From Heliocidaris erythrogramma (taxonomy: Eukaryota; Echinodermata; Echinoidea; Camarodonta; Echinometridae), in NCBI GenBank assembly GCA_025617745.1, contig CM046857.1, forward strand, positions 21,337,081-21,401,080: DNA of 64,000 bases. The letters are read 5' to 3'. Below, piece by piece: positions 9,600 to 19,639 of this stretch. The stretch's first letter is position 1, and each line of letters starts with the position of its first letter. The translations under genes were made by a program, and so were the position numbers. The notes beneath the pieces are model-generated. The model worked only from the letters and a program-made list of their open reading frames with translations. It was not told the DNA's origin and made no database searches.

Positions 9600-10055
9600 T
9601 GCTGATATTCACACCCACACACACACACACACGTTTACATGGCTTTACTTCCGAGGACAACTATTGTTCCTCTATTGTTACTCGTCCTCGGACAGTCGAC
9701 GGAATAAGGCATAAATTCATTGTTCGACGTTCGAGGACCATTGTTGTCATGATTTTTTTTTTGTTCTCTGTCCGAAAATGTCCTCGGACATAATGCTAAA
9801 CAAACGCACACACACACACTCACACACACACACACACGTTTACATGGCTTTACTTCCGAGGACAACTATTGTTCCTCTATTGTTACTCGTCCTCGGACAG
9901 TCGACGGAATAAGGCATAAATTCATTGTTCGACGTTCGAGGACTATTGTCCGGCTTCCGAGGACCATTGTTGTCATGATTTTTTTTTTGTTCTCTGTCCG
10001 AAAATGTCCTCGGACATAATGCTAAACAAACGCACAACCACACACACACACACCA
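9600..10055 (+). repeat. Two ~200-bp repeat units embedded in a CA microsatellite
   Basis: Units at about 9638-9807 and 9838-10036 begin TTTACATGGCTTTACTTCCGAGG and end CTCGGACATAATGCTAAACAAACGCA, each flanked by CA runs. The second has an extra 20 or so bases near 9944. They are rich in CCGAGGAC/GTCCTCGG motifs in both orientations. The paralogous IgC block (about 31190-31230) has only the CA run. Confidence 0.75.
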
Positions 10056-12171
10056 AGAAAGTAATGGTAAGATTCAAATCATGTTCATGGATTTTTGATT
10101 CTCACTAATTGGAGTGAGTGTGAACAGCTCTACTGAATTGAAACTACAGCTCAAATTTCTCTGTGAACATGTGTGAGTCCAAAGTCCAACAATGCTGCCT
10201 CCAGGGTAGGATTATGAAACAAAATGAAAGTAGAGATGATGTCAGACATTTGTACTTGGAAGCGTAAACATTTTAGAATTTGATTTACTCCTAAATTGTA
10301 TTATTTCCTTAAGCACAGACCGGATTAAAATATTGATCCCTTTGATTATATTTTGTACTTTATCCGTTAAAGAGACAGAGAGATAACGTCATAAAACTAC
10401 AAATAGCTTCATGGACATACCTACACACATAACCCATCCACATACACACACTCTCTCACATGCACATGCCCATGTGCCCACCCATTTACACCCCCCCCCC
10501 CCCCCTCCCCTCCGCACTGCGATCGAAAGCAGAATAACAACAACAGAAACAAAATAAAAATCTTATATATAAGGTAACTATTTAATATCAAACATTCTTT
10601 TTATCATTTCAGAGGACCATGTTACAATGCTAATGATTTCATTCACAAGTTCAAATTGATATCCAATCATTCATTGCATGCATGATGTACTTAGGGCATT
10701 TTGGTGTTCTTTCTTGCACAGAGCGGAATCCATATCCCAAGAGCACTTGAGATTTTTAGTTATGGGTTCTGATTGTTGTACAGATTATCCCGCATTGAAT
10801 GGGTCATAAAGGCCCCCCCCCCCCCCCCACAAAATTTTTTCTACACTGACACATTTTTCTTTCCCGCCTTTCCATGCCAAATCATTTTCTGACACCAGGG
10901 GGCCTTTCATCAAGCATCTTGTCAGTGATTTTTACTGACAAATTTGCTCCCAGCCAATCAGATGCAAGAATTTCAGTAGCTTATAATAGTTATTGCAACT
11001 TGTCAATGATGACAAGTTTTATCAAACAGGGCCCAGGTTTACGAAAATTAGTTATTTGTTTACAGTGACAAGACTATGATGCGGGAGTGGATATTATCTT
11101 CTGTCCATAACTGCACACAGCACTCATAAACAACAAAAACAACATAAAAGTTTTTAAATGTAAAACTGTTTGCACACAAGAGATAAAATTCGCTGATATG
11201 CCATGAGATGTATTGCACATTGACTTGAGAAATGCTACTTTTCAAAATTATATTAAAAATATTTCAGTAAGCTCTTACTGGGCAAGACTAGACAAAGCTT
11301 GTCCATCACTGGACTCAGCACTCATTAACACCAAAAACATTATAAAATTTTTAACTGTTTGCACACAAGAGATAAAATTCACTGATATGCCATGAGATGT
11401 ATTGCACATTGACTTAAAAAATGCTACATTTCAAAATTATATTAAAAATATTTAAGTAAGCTCTTACTGGGCAAGACTAGACAAAGCTGCAGTATATTGC
11501 TGCAATTTGAGAGAGAGAGAGAAGCATGCATATTTCTTTAAAGGGAAATTCAACCTGGTATTTAAGTTGATTTGAACAAAATCAGAAAAATTGAAAAGAT
11601 TAGTGAAAGTTTGAGCAAATTTGATTTAAAAAATATGAAATTAATGAATTTTGAAGTTGGTATTAATCAAACACAAATGTATGGGGGTTTTTTATAGGTC
11701 AAATGGGAGAGGACCTTGCAAAGATGCTTCTGTTTCAAAAAAATGTTTAGATGGGAAGAAGACAAATTCTTAACTTACATATTTCTTGAATTGAAATATT
11801 ATATTCATATATGCAAATTCCAAAGTAGTTCCCCCAACTATCAAGGTTTTTGATAATATCATGTAGCAAAACAGAAGGGTAAACTACATTCACATTTTCA
11901 TAAAAAGAGATTTGATCTGTAATTGTTACAAACTGCCTGCCTATACATCTATATTGAGTAACAATGTATGTATGCTATTCCCTTTTCAGACACGCTTATG
12001 GCGGATAAGTGCTCTGTCATTGACATTCTGGTTATTTTCTTTCAAACTATGTAAAAGTGGAAAATTTGAATAATTGGTGCAGATTTGAGGAGGGAAAGCT
12101 GATTTATTTCGACCTTAACAAAATATTCAAGCTACTGTAGGTAAATTCTTTGCATGGTCCTAAGTCGAATA

Positions 12172-12259
12172 CCACAGTCACACCGCCAAACCGACCGATT
12201 CTTGGCCATTGGTGGCAATGTAATTTTTTGTTCAGTCGGTCTGGTTTGTGTGACTGTGG
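12172..12259. mobile_element. 88-bp inverted-repeat MITE
   Basis: A near-palindromic hairpin that begins CCACAGTCACAC and ends GTGTGACTGTGG, with TA on both sides (12170-12171, 12260-12261). The related repeat at about 46981-47010 has the flanks (AAGTCGA / ATCATGCC) joined without it, giving an empty site. There is no coding capacity. A TA target suggests Tc1/mariner-type mobilisation. Confidence 0.7.
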
Positions 12260-12285
12260 TATGATATTGATCATGCCTACCACGA

Positions 12286-12515
12286 GTGTCTTTATACTCC
12301 AATGAATATATGACAATGATTTTGCCTCCATGTAGCATATGTGCTATTTTTGAAGATATGGGAAAACCCAGCAGTCCCCAGGGTTGTTTGATGGACCAGG
12401 GCACAATGATAAATGATGTTTACAAGTTCACTTTCGAGATGAGCTGTCTTTATACTCCAATGAATATATGACAATGATTTTGCTTCCATGTAGCATATGT
12501 GCTATTGTTGAAGAA
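12286..12515 (+). repeat. Imperfect tandem duplication, ~155-bp period
   Basis: The stretch CTTTATACTCCAATGAATATATGACAATGATTTTGC and following CATGTAGCATATGTGCTAT occurs at 12289-12350 and again at 12444-12505. Related single copies are near 33030 and 47035. Confidence 0.65.
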
Positions 12516-12969
12516 ATGGGAAAAGTCTTCTTTGAAACAGTATTTACAGGACATAACAAACAAAATATTTCCAATATTAACATTATATCTCATTAGAGGA
12601 AATCTCTTTTGAGCAAATTTCAACACATATTTTTCAAGTTATATTAAAAAGCGCCAAAGGTGAATTTACTTTTTTTGTTTATTATACTACAATATGTACT
12701 GATATGATTCTCTTCAGTAGGTCTAAAGATACAAGGAAAGTTTTGACCACTCATCTTAATTTGTAACATATTTCAGGATATCATATATTCCACAGGGAAG
12801 TAGATATTATTATATACCTCATACATAGATTCTTATGCACTGATTGGTCAAAACTATATCACATGACACTGCGCATCTCGATCTATCGGGGGCACTCGTT
12901 TTTCTTAAGGTTTGTATTTCCGAAGGTTCATAAAGAGAGAAATTTTGAATTTTGAATCTCACACACAGA

Positions 12970-13330
12970 CTTGTGCTTGTAATTTGTGGATGCCCCACGG
13001 AAAATAAAATTGTTTCAAATTGTGCCTACGAAGACTTGGAAAACACAAAACAGTGTTACAGAACAACAAACAAACACGAAACGACAAGGAAAAGGAAAAG
13101 AGATAAAAGAAAAAGGAACAGGAAAAAGGGACAATGGGAAAGCAGGACAAATCATGACCGAAAAAGGAGGTAGTTATGTTGGTGATTCTGGCAAGTTAAG
13201 ATCATAAGACCAAATAGAAATTCAGTAAATTGAGCAAATGATGAAGACCCAAATGGAAAAATAAGATACCAGCTGTTATTAGGTTATTATTGCATATAAA
13301 AGATTTGAGCAAAAATATTTTTTTGTTTTT
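12970..13330. other. No gene seen
   Basis: An A/G-rich stretch (AAAGGAAAAGAG-like) gives short overlapping frames on both strands with no recognisable domain. I regard it as non-coding spacer before the LINE remnant. Confidence 0.35.
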
Positions 13331-14720
13331 TCTTAAAAGAGTTTTAGGACTACTTTTAATATCTTCACTTTAATAAAAAGTTCCAAAATATAGGACCATC
13401 ATACATAAATGTCTTCTTAGCTAATAGAGTTCTAAACACTAGTTGGGTAATCGTGAAATGACCGATTTTGGGGGAACATGGCATATATATATATATGTGA
13501 AACGTTCTTTCTACTGTAGTTATACATAAATTGTCCCAAATGAAATAGATACAGATCATTTATTTTTAATAGTCTGCTATCAACAAATAACGGGTCTGTG
13601 TGAGAGTATAGCGGAATTGCAGATAATACGGAGAGACTTCTTTTATAATAAAAGTGGTCTATCTAATAGAGTTTGTTGGGTATTGCCCCAAGCAAGTATC
13701 CCATAATTCAGATCAGGTAAAATTAAAGATGAATAAAGCATCAATAGGGATGATGTCGGAAAATGAAATTTAAGTTTGTTTATTATGCCAATATTCTGTG
13801 AAATATTCTTACACGTATTATCTAGATGGTATTTCCACGAAAGTTTATTGTCAACAGTTATACCTAGAAATTTAATAAATGAGACAACTTCTAAAGGGGT
13901 ATCGTCATAAACTATATCCATGGGCAGTGTGTCTATAGAATTACTAAATAACATACCGGTATATTTGGGTTTGGGAGGGATAGTTTATTGGCTCTTATCC
14001 ATTGGGTGACTCTTTCAGGTTAGAGTTTACAACATTGACTAAAGTATTTGGATTCTTGTGGAAATAAAATAGATTAGAATCGTCTGCAAAAGTATAAACG
14101 AAAGGACATCAAATGATTTACAAAAGTCATTTATATAAATAAACAGTAAAGGGCCCAACAAACTGCCCTGGGGGACTCCACAATTTATGTTTTGCATATT
14201 GGATGTATGATCATTCAAAAATACGTACTGTCGTCTATTGGATAAGTAGCTCCTGAACCACTCCAAGGCCTTCCCACGCACCCCATAATGAGAAAGTTTG
14301 AATAATAAGATGTCGTGATTGGTCAACAAAATTCAAAAAGGCATGTTCTGTGTTATGTTTTTCTCTAAATCCAAATTGAAAGTTGGAAAATATATTTTGA
14401 GTTTTTTAAAAAGTTAACAGTTCTACGATCAATAGCTTTAAGAAATAGCTCGATAATTACTAACATTCAACTTATCACCTTTTTTGTACAGGGGTATGAC
14501 CTTTGCAATTTTCATGTTATCTGGGACTTGTCCATTAAGTAACGATAGATTAAGAACATGTACTAAGGGATTAACAATTGAAGATATTACACCTTTTAAA
14601 ATGAAATTATTAATATCATCATAGCCGGGACTATTTTTGTTGTTCAAACTAGATATATCATTGATATCTTCTTTGACTATAGGAGTAAAGAAAATAGAAT
14701 TGGGATTAGGTGTGCCTACA
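13330..14720 (-). mobile_element. Second CR1/L2-like LINE remnant, 3' part
   Basis: Three separate frames in order on the minus strand give RT motifs: IPLYKKGDKLNVSNYR (14438-14647), GVPQGSLLGPLLFIYINDF (14039-14329), then FLGITVDNKLSWKYHL with ILPDLNYGILAWG (13643-13954). They end near 13380 with GPIFWNFLLK. It differs from the first LINE at many residues, so it is another lineage member. A Penelope-like element splits it from its upstream part at 15700-15935. Confidence 0.82.
13360..14660 (-). pseudogene. Broken reverse transcriptase of second LINE
   Basis: The RT palm is fragmented: the fragment after GVPQGSLLGP is out of frame before the catalytic D-D motif, and the post-RT fragment is in yet another frame. 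The 'RT 0-2' piece (residues NNKNSPGYDDINN onward) and the template-positioning piece (HYGVRGKALEWFRSYLSNR) remain recognisable. Several frameshifts rule out function. Confidence 0.8.
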
Positions 14721-14789
14721 AGTATTCAGAAAAATGTTTGGCTGAAGGAGAAATACCTTCAGCTAAGTTTACTCCTATAGAAGAAAATC

Positions 14790-15608
14790 GTGTCCAAACC
14801 CCAATGCACAGCGATAGAGAAGCAACACGTCTCCTCAGCGCTCATTGCCAATGGCTATCCCGAGTCATTTGTGAATCGCGCCTCCCGGAAGAAGCACACA
14901 ACTCCCGAGGAACCTAGCCGTTTCAAGTCCACCATTGTTCTCCCGTATGTTGATAACATTGCGCACCTACTCCGCCGGCGCTTGGAAAAAGCATGATATT
15001 CGCGTTGTGTTTAAGTCCGACACAACTATTCGCAGCCAGCTGTTCCACCCGAAGGACCCTCTGATAGGCGCGATGGAGTTGTCTACAAGATCCCATGTTC
15101 GACCTGTGACAAGGTTTATATTGGCGAGACTGGTAGACCCGTCGGGGAGCGCATGCATGAACATCGCCGGGATGTTCGCCTCGGACGCACTGATAGCTCG
15201 GCTGTTGCTGAGCATGCTTGGACTGCCGAGCACTATCCCGGCTGGGATAATATCAGTTGCGTTGCGCAGGACAAGCACTGGTACACGCGCCGGGTGAAAG
15301 AAGCTATTCAGATCCGATTGCACTCGAATAACATTAACAGGGATAACGGCATTGACATCCCTAACGAATGGTTATCTGCTATTCAGCGCCACGCAGCTAA
15401 CCGGTTAGAACCGGCCAAGGATAGCGCGCCCCCCGCCGACACGGCAGGGAACAACGCCGCGCCCGGTGATTGGTCAACGGCAGCGACCAATCACAGCGCG
15501 AGTGGTCCGAGCGTACATCCGGCCGCTCCGGGCGGCTCCCGCCGCTATTTAAGACCCGCTCAGCGTGATCTCGGCTCATTGTCTATGACTAAGGCTAGCA
15601 GTATATAG
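14790..15608 (+). pseudogene. Penelope-like RT C-terminus and GIY-YIG endonuclease
   Basis: The three-frame remnant reads from an RT-end segment (STIVLPYVDNIAHLLRR) through KHDIRVVFKSDTTIRSQL into the endonuclease. The endonuclease shows VYIGETGRP (GIY-YIG core), MHEHRRDVRLG, SAVAEHAW and WYTRRVKEAIQI. Conserved HEHRRD and RRVKEAI blocks match Penelope-like endonucleases. Two frame changes (near 14990 and 15090-15150) break the frame. The last ~90 residues after AIQRHAANR are low-complexity, Ala/Pro-rich and probably unimportant. Confidence 0.82.
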
Positions 15609-15623
15609 CAGCCGAAACGTCAG
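15586..15623 (+). other. Degenerate hammerhead-ribozyme-like core at Penelope-like 3' end
   Basis: TGACTAA, then a possible stem (GGCT...AGCC), then GAAACGTC, recalls the CUGAUGA-stem II-GAAA core reported in Penelope-like elements. The 5' core is imperfect here, so it is probably inactive. Call rests on short motifs only. Confidence 0.35.
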
Positions 15624-15699
15624 ACTTCCTACGTTTACGTTTGCACATCGTGAGACAACTGATTAACTCTCTTCAATTATTCTTCACCACGATGAACCT

Positions 15700-15935
15700 C
15701 TTCCAATCTATTAGATGAAAAATAGTTGTTAAAAGTATTGGCGACATTTTCAGGATCTTCGACAATATCATCATTATACCTAATTTAGTTATATCTGATT
15801 TGTTATTGGATAAGTTCATTGCTTGTTTTAAAATCTTCCAAGTGTTTTGAATATCGTTCTTATATAAAGTTAACTGGTTCGTAAAGTATCTTTTCTTTGC
15901 TAATCGTATTGTTTTTAGTTAAAACAATATTGCCC
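15700..15935 (-). mobile_element. Second LINE, ORF2 linker fragment
   Basis: On the minus strand the text reads YFTNQLYIKNDIQNTWKILK, the linker typical between endonuclease and RT in CR1/L2-like ORF2. It is the upstream continuation of 13330-14720, displaced by the Penelope-like insertion, and is truncated upstream near 15935. Confidence 0.65.
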
Positions 15936-16110
15936 ACAATAGAATCACATTTCCGAGTCGTAGATGAGGGCAATATGGTTCTGTGAATATTCAATATTGT
16001 TCAAAAGTAGAGGAGGCTAATATTCTAAATATAATCTCTATCCAGCAAAGGCCTATTGATACACATTTACACATTACAAAGTTTTGTCTGCTGAGAGCCA
16101 GAAGGACATT
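15936..16110 (-). repeat. Inverted copy of repeat at 56.81-56.99 kb
   Basis: The stretch CGTAGATGAGGGCAATATGGTTCTG through GTCTGCTGAGAGCCAGAAGG is the reverse complement of 56812-56990. No coding signal. It is dispersed and invertible, so probably part of a short mobile element. Confidence 0.65.
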
Positions 16111-16268
16111 AACACATATATCATTTACACATATATCATTAACACATTTGCTCAGAAATTAAGAATCTCTATTAATTAAGGCCAGTCAATAATTTTGAAA
16201 TAGCACATACTATGATTTCCAAAGCAATTCAATATGTCCATAATAATGTTATTTACATGTATGCAATT

Positions 16269-16654
16269 CTCGCTACCCCAAAAACGCAATTTTGCCAACA
16301 GATGGCGTTTGTCATGCAAACCACGCATGCGCAGTGCTGACAATATCCCGATTGGGTCGACAAGTGTTTGTCTTTTTGCATTGAAAATGTACACAGGTAT
16401 TACAAAAATCCTGGAGTTTATAAATCAACCGACATGTTTGAAAAGATACCATGATTTATTGAGACAATTGGTTGCATTTTCAAAATTTGAGTGGTTTATG
16501 TCATGCGATCCAAAAATTAAGCATTTTAGCACTCATTTTATTCATAAGCCGTAGTATTTCAATACGGACCGGAAGTGAAGTTGACGAAGATGCGGACCAT
16601 TTCCATGCATAATATTGCCCTCTACGTCGAAAATTGCATATTTGAGATAGCGAG
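16269..16654. mobile_element. 386-bp MITE with CTCGCTA termini
   Basis: Termini CTCGCTACCCCAAA and TTTGAGATAGCGAG are inverted repeats, flanked on both sides by AATT. The related block at about 57060-57080 reads GCAATTGTATCTAT without the insert, an empty site. The short ORFs inside have no recognisable domain. Confidence 0.7.
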
Positions 16655-17588
16655 AATTGAATCTCTATGATATTGACAAATCATCACCATAAAATTGTGC
16701 ACGTTGATGGAAACACAATCATAAACATATACAGTTAACTGTGCTTCAAGTCAAACCATGAATTTCAGGTTAATCACTTTATTTTGTACATGCGATGAAT
16801 GTATATTTTTCACAGCATGCCAGAATCGTAAGATTATGCTAAAATTAGGTCTGCTACTGAATTAAGCCTACAAACAATCTGACATAATTCAAACGTAAAT
16901 AATTAGTCCTTTTGAAAGTTGTAATCACTATACATATGGGAATTTCAAATTAGCCGAATTGGTAATGTCACGGTGATGTAGCTGCTGACAACTACTCCAT
17001 TCGCTCCAACTTAATCTTAATCCAAATTACTAAAATGTTATTTTTTTTCAAAATTTATTACTCAGTAGGACCCTTTTCTTTCATGAGGACCTATAACAAT
17101 ATGCGATCTCCAATATATTTTGAGTACTGCCCCGAGGGTAAAGGCGCTTCAGAGAAAACCAAAAATTAATTATACGTACATGTATGTCTACGACAAACGG
17201 GAGAGTTGTCCGCAAGTATGTCACAGTCGACTCACTAGAAATTCGCATAGATGTAGTGATCTCATTTTTAAAACATCATAACTTTCTTATTCCTTGTCCA
17301 ATTTCTTTCAAACTTTCACCATCCTGTTTTTCTTATTTTCCTGCTTTCACACAAATCATTTTATTATCAAGGGTCAGATTGCCCTTTAATGCATTAGCAA
17401 TAAGATGGATGGATGGAAGTCTCAGTATTAGGTATTAGTAGTTGTTGGGGAGAGTTTTAATTGTAACCTACATTAAACTACATGCTGCCAGCACATCACT
17501 TCTTGAACATGTACAAATGATCATATTTGTATATCAAATTTCGATTTGTATGCAGTAATTTAAATTTGTTCTTAATCATTATGAGCAA
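16655..17588. other. IgB downstream block Y, no gene seen
   Basis: The sequence is related to 27.2-28.6 kb (downstream of IgC) and 57.1-57.7 kb (downstream of the IgF orphan tail), for example around GTCTCAGTAT and ACATTAAACTACATGCTGCCAGCACA. It is the 3' flank of the Ig unit. Confidence 0.5.
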
Positions 17589-17603
17589 TTTATTTCTTTA
17601 TTA
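17589..17603 (-). terminator. Possible polyadenylation signals of IgB
   Basis: Two AATAAA hexamers on the minus strand (17598-17603 and 17589-17594) lie about 115-130 bases downstream of the IgB stop. A TTTATT also occurs at the matching place after the orphan tail near 57686. Confidence 0.4.
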
Positions 17604-17718
17604 GTATCTTTCTAGTATAAAAAACCTTGCCACACAAGTTGAATAATGTTTTTTTTTAAGTGATTGGGTAATAGATTGAAATATCACACAATTCCATTTT
17701 TTCTAATCGATCCATTTT

Positions 17719-18703
17719 TCATTTTGAGTAATTATTTTCTAGATTTTTGGAAGATCGATCATTGACCTTTTTTGTTAAACTTCTGGTTTTTGTTTTCATT
17801 TTATAGTAGACAAACAAACAAACAAACAATAGCAGTATAGCTTCGACAGGCAAAAAAATTGAATGAATGATCACTGCTTTGCAGTTGTCATCTTTCATTA
17901 TCATGGAAGCGCAGGTTGTCATTGTTGAATAGTCAGCCGTTTGATTGATTTGTGTGACATTGTAAACAAAAGGCATTGTTAAGATTGCTGATGTAGTAGA
18001 ACAAGGGTCTCTGCTACTGTCATCAGCTAGATTCAAGGCAGTATCATTACATTCACATTGAGTTTTGTCTTCATCTAAAGTGGAGGAGCAACAGAATGCT
18101 GGCTGTGTTTCCCTAATCAGTATGATTTCTGTCAAAGTAGTGTGGGTCTCAACGGTGTCGGTTAGTAATGGCATTTTCTCACCATTTTGATAGCATTCAA
18201 TCTTTCCTGATATACTTCCAACATCAGCTGTACATTCCATTGCAACCCAGCCTCCACCCTTATCTTGTTCCTTAACACATGATGCTTTACCAGGAGGATA
18301 TTCTATTTGCAGCCCAACTCTTGTTGTTAGATCAACAATTAGTTGCCCATCCTTGTAAACAGATGCAATGTATGTGCCTACATCACTTCTCATCAGATTA
18401 CTTATTGTAAGGTCAAAAAAAACAGTTACCATTTGTGGTTCTGTTCTGAACTTTGAATCTATTTACCTGATCTTGAGACAGTGAAAGCAATGACCTATTT
18501 GTCAAGCTATAAAATGGGGCTTTATATCCATGCCGTATTGTGACTTCAGTACTGTCACATGGATATGGGAAATTGAACTGAGTGTCTTGTCCTTGTCTTA
18601 AGGTTAATTGTGTTGATTGGCACCAATGTAGAATGAACAGTGTTATAGAAATGATTAATTTTGTAACTTTAAATCCAGCCTTCAATGGATGAAACAAAAA
18701 CAT
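17719..18703 (-). pseudogene. IgB: two-Ig-domain receptor with homopolymer frameshift
   Basis: This matches IgF through the signal peptide and both Ig domains. The start is set by the IgF-equivalent Met at 18703; an in-frame upstream Met (18742) is not shared with the paralogues. A run of eight T in the coding strand (18413-18420) replaces the seven-base TTTTTTG-type site of IgF. The frame stops at NGNCFF and the rest (17719-18432) is open in another frame. Domain 2 (YPPGKASC, MECTADVG, KIECYQNG, AFCCSS) and the type 2 stalk/membrane/tail with VEAILLLF (buried Glu) are otherwise intact. It may be a recent pseudogene, a polymorphic allele or an assembly error. Confidence 0.8.
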
Positions 18704-19220
18704 TTTGAATGGTTGAATGAAGATGTCCCCATAAAATAACAAGTTATTGAATTAGATCCCTCCTACACTATATTCTAAATATGGCTACATGCAAGTACTA
18801 TAACAGTCCAAACAGGTTCTTTGTTGAGTGATTTCAAATGAGAGAAAGTGAGTGAGAGAAATATTTGTATGTTCAAGAGAATGATATGGCTTAGTGCAAT
18901 AAGATAAGTTACACTTTGGAGGTCACACTCCTCAGTATCTTTAGTAAATTTCCAGAAGGAATTTACTATATCTGCATGTTGTTAAAAGCCAGCCAGTTGT
19001 ACAAATGATGAAAACCATGCACAATCTCTTGTAGAGCACTATATTCCTGTGTCGGCTGGTTCTGTCACAAATCTTGTTGTAATTGCAACCGCAGTGTACT
19101 GTGTTGTGTTCCAGCTTTTTTCTGACTGATCCGTCAGCTTAAGATTTCCAGCTTGTAAAAATCATCAGAGTTTGAAACAAATGCAATAGATGAGTAGATC
19201 TATCCACCAGGAAATGATTT

Positions 19221-19376
19221 CTAATTCCCTTCTGAATTGTCAGGCTTGATTTCAATATGATAAAACAGCAATAATCCGTAGACTGCAGCCCTCCATTTAG
19301 GCTTCAAATGTGGGATAGAATGAGCCATGGTCGTATGAGATGACATTTGCCCTGCCTTGAAAGTTCCTTGTGCCAT
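19221..19376 (-). CDS. Conserved small upstream ORF of IgB leader (51 aa)
   Basis: Starts four bases after the leader 3' splice site and encodes a 51-residue peptide with PHLKPKWRAAVYGLLLF and KPDNSEGN at the end. Relative to the IgA and IgC peptides the middle differs by a whole-codon indel, keeping the frame. An identical copy lies upstream of IgF. Function unknown. Confidence 0.5.
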   Translation of the reverse strand: MAQGTFKAGQMSSHTTMAHSIPHLKPKWRAAVYGLLLFYHIEIKPDNSEGN

Positions 19377-19380
19377 ATAT

Positions 19381-19633
19381 CTGTTTTAAAAAAAACAGTC
19401 AGTGCCGTAAGTACAGACAAGATACATTCATATCCTCTGAAGATAGAGTGATAGACCTCTCTGTCAAGAAAAGATGTAGTCCAATTCACTCAAGGGGTAA
19501 TATTTGGACAATGTACTATAAAGCAATGTGCTAACTTCAATTTGAATTGAGTTGAAACTTCAGAGTTATTTGTGAAATGTGACAAATGTTACCTTTTAAC
19601 ACCTGGTACAAATACAACATAATATGTGCTTAC
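19381..19633 (-). other. Putative 5' leader intron of IgB
   Basis: Donor TATAAG|GTAAGCAC (exon 1 ends at 19634) and acceptor TGTTTTTTTTAAAACAG|ATAT (exon 2 begins at 19380), 253 bases. Same position relative to the small ORF as in IgA, IgC, IgE and IgF. Confidence 0.6.
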
Positions 19634-19639
19634 CTTATA

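Larger units (their letters stand above)
9391..12970. repeat. Repeat block X1, paralogous to 31.0-34.3 and 36.3-38.9 kb
   Basis: The block includes stretches such as GTACTTAGGGCATTTT (10690), CAGATTATCCCGC (10786) and GGGCAAGACTAGACAAAGC (11280, 11470), all recurring at corresponding places in X2 and X3. No protein gene is supported. It also holds CA and poly-C runs and a 190-base internal duplication (about 11060-11300 and 11300-11490). Confidence 0.65.
14721..15699 (+). mobile_element. Penelope-like element, 3' part
   Basis: A GC-rich insert inside the second LINE, on the opposite strand. It encodes the end of a Penelope-type RT and its GIY-YIG endonuclease, then a conserved-looking 3' segment with CCGAAACGTC. 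The LINE resumes at about 15700. A short inverted repeat (CTATAGGAGTAAA at 14679, TTTACTCCTATAG at 14768) and a hairpin CTGAAGG...CCTTCAG sit at the left junction. Confidence 0.8.
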
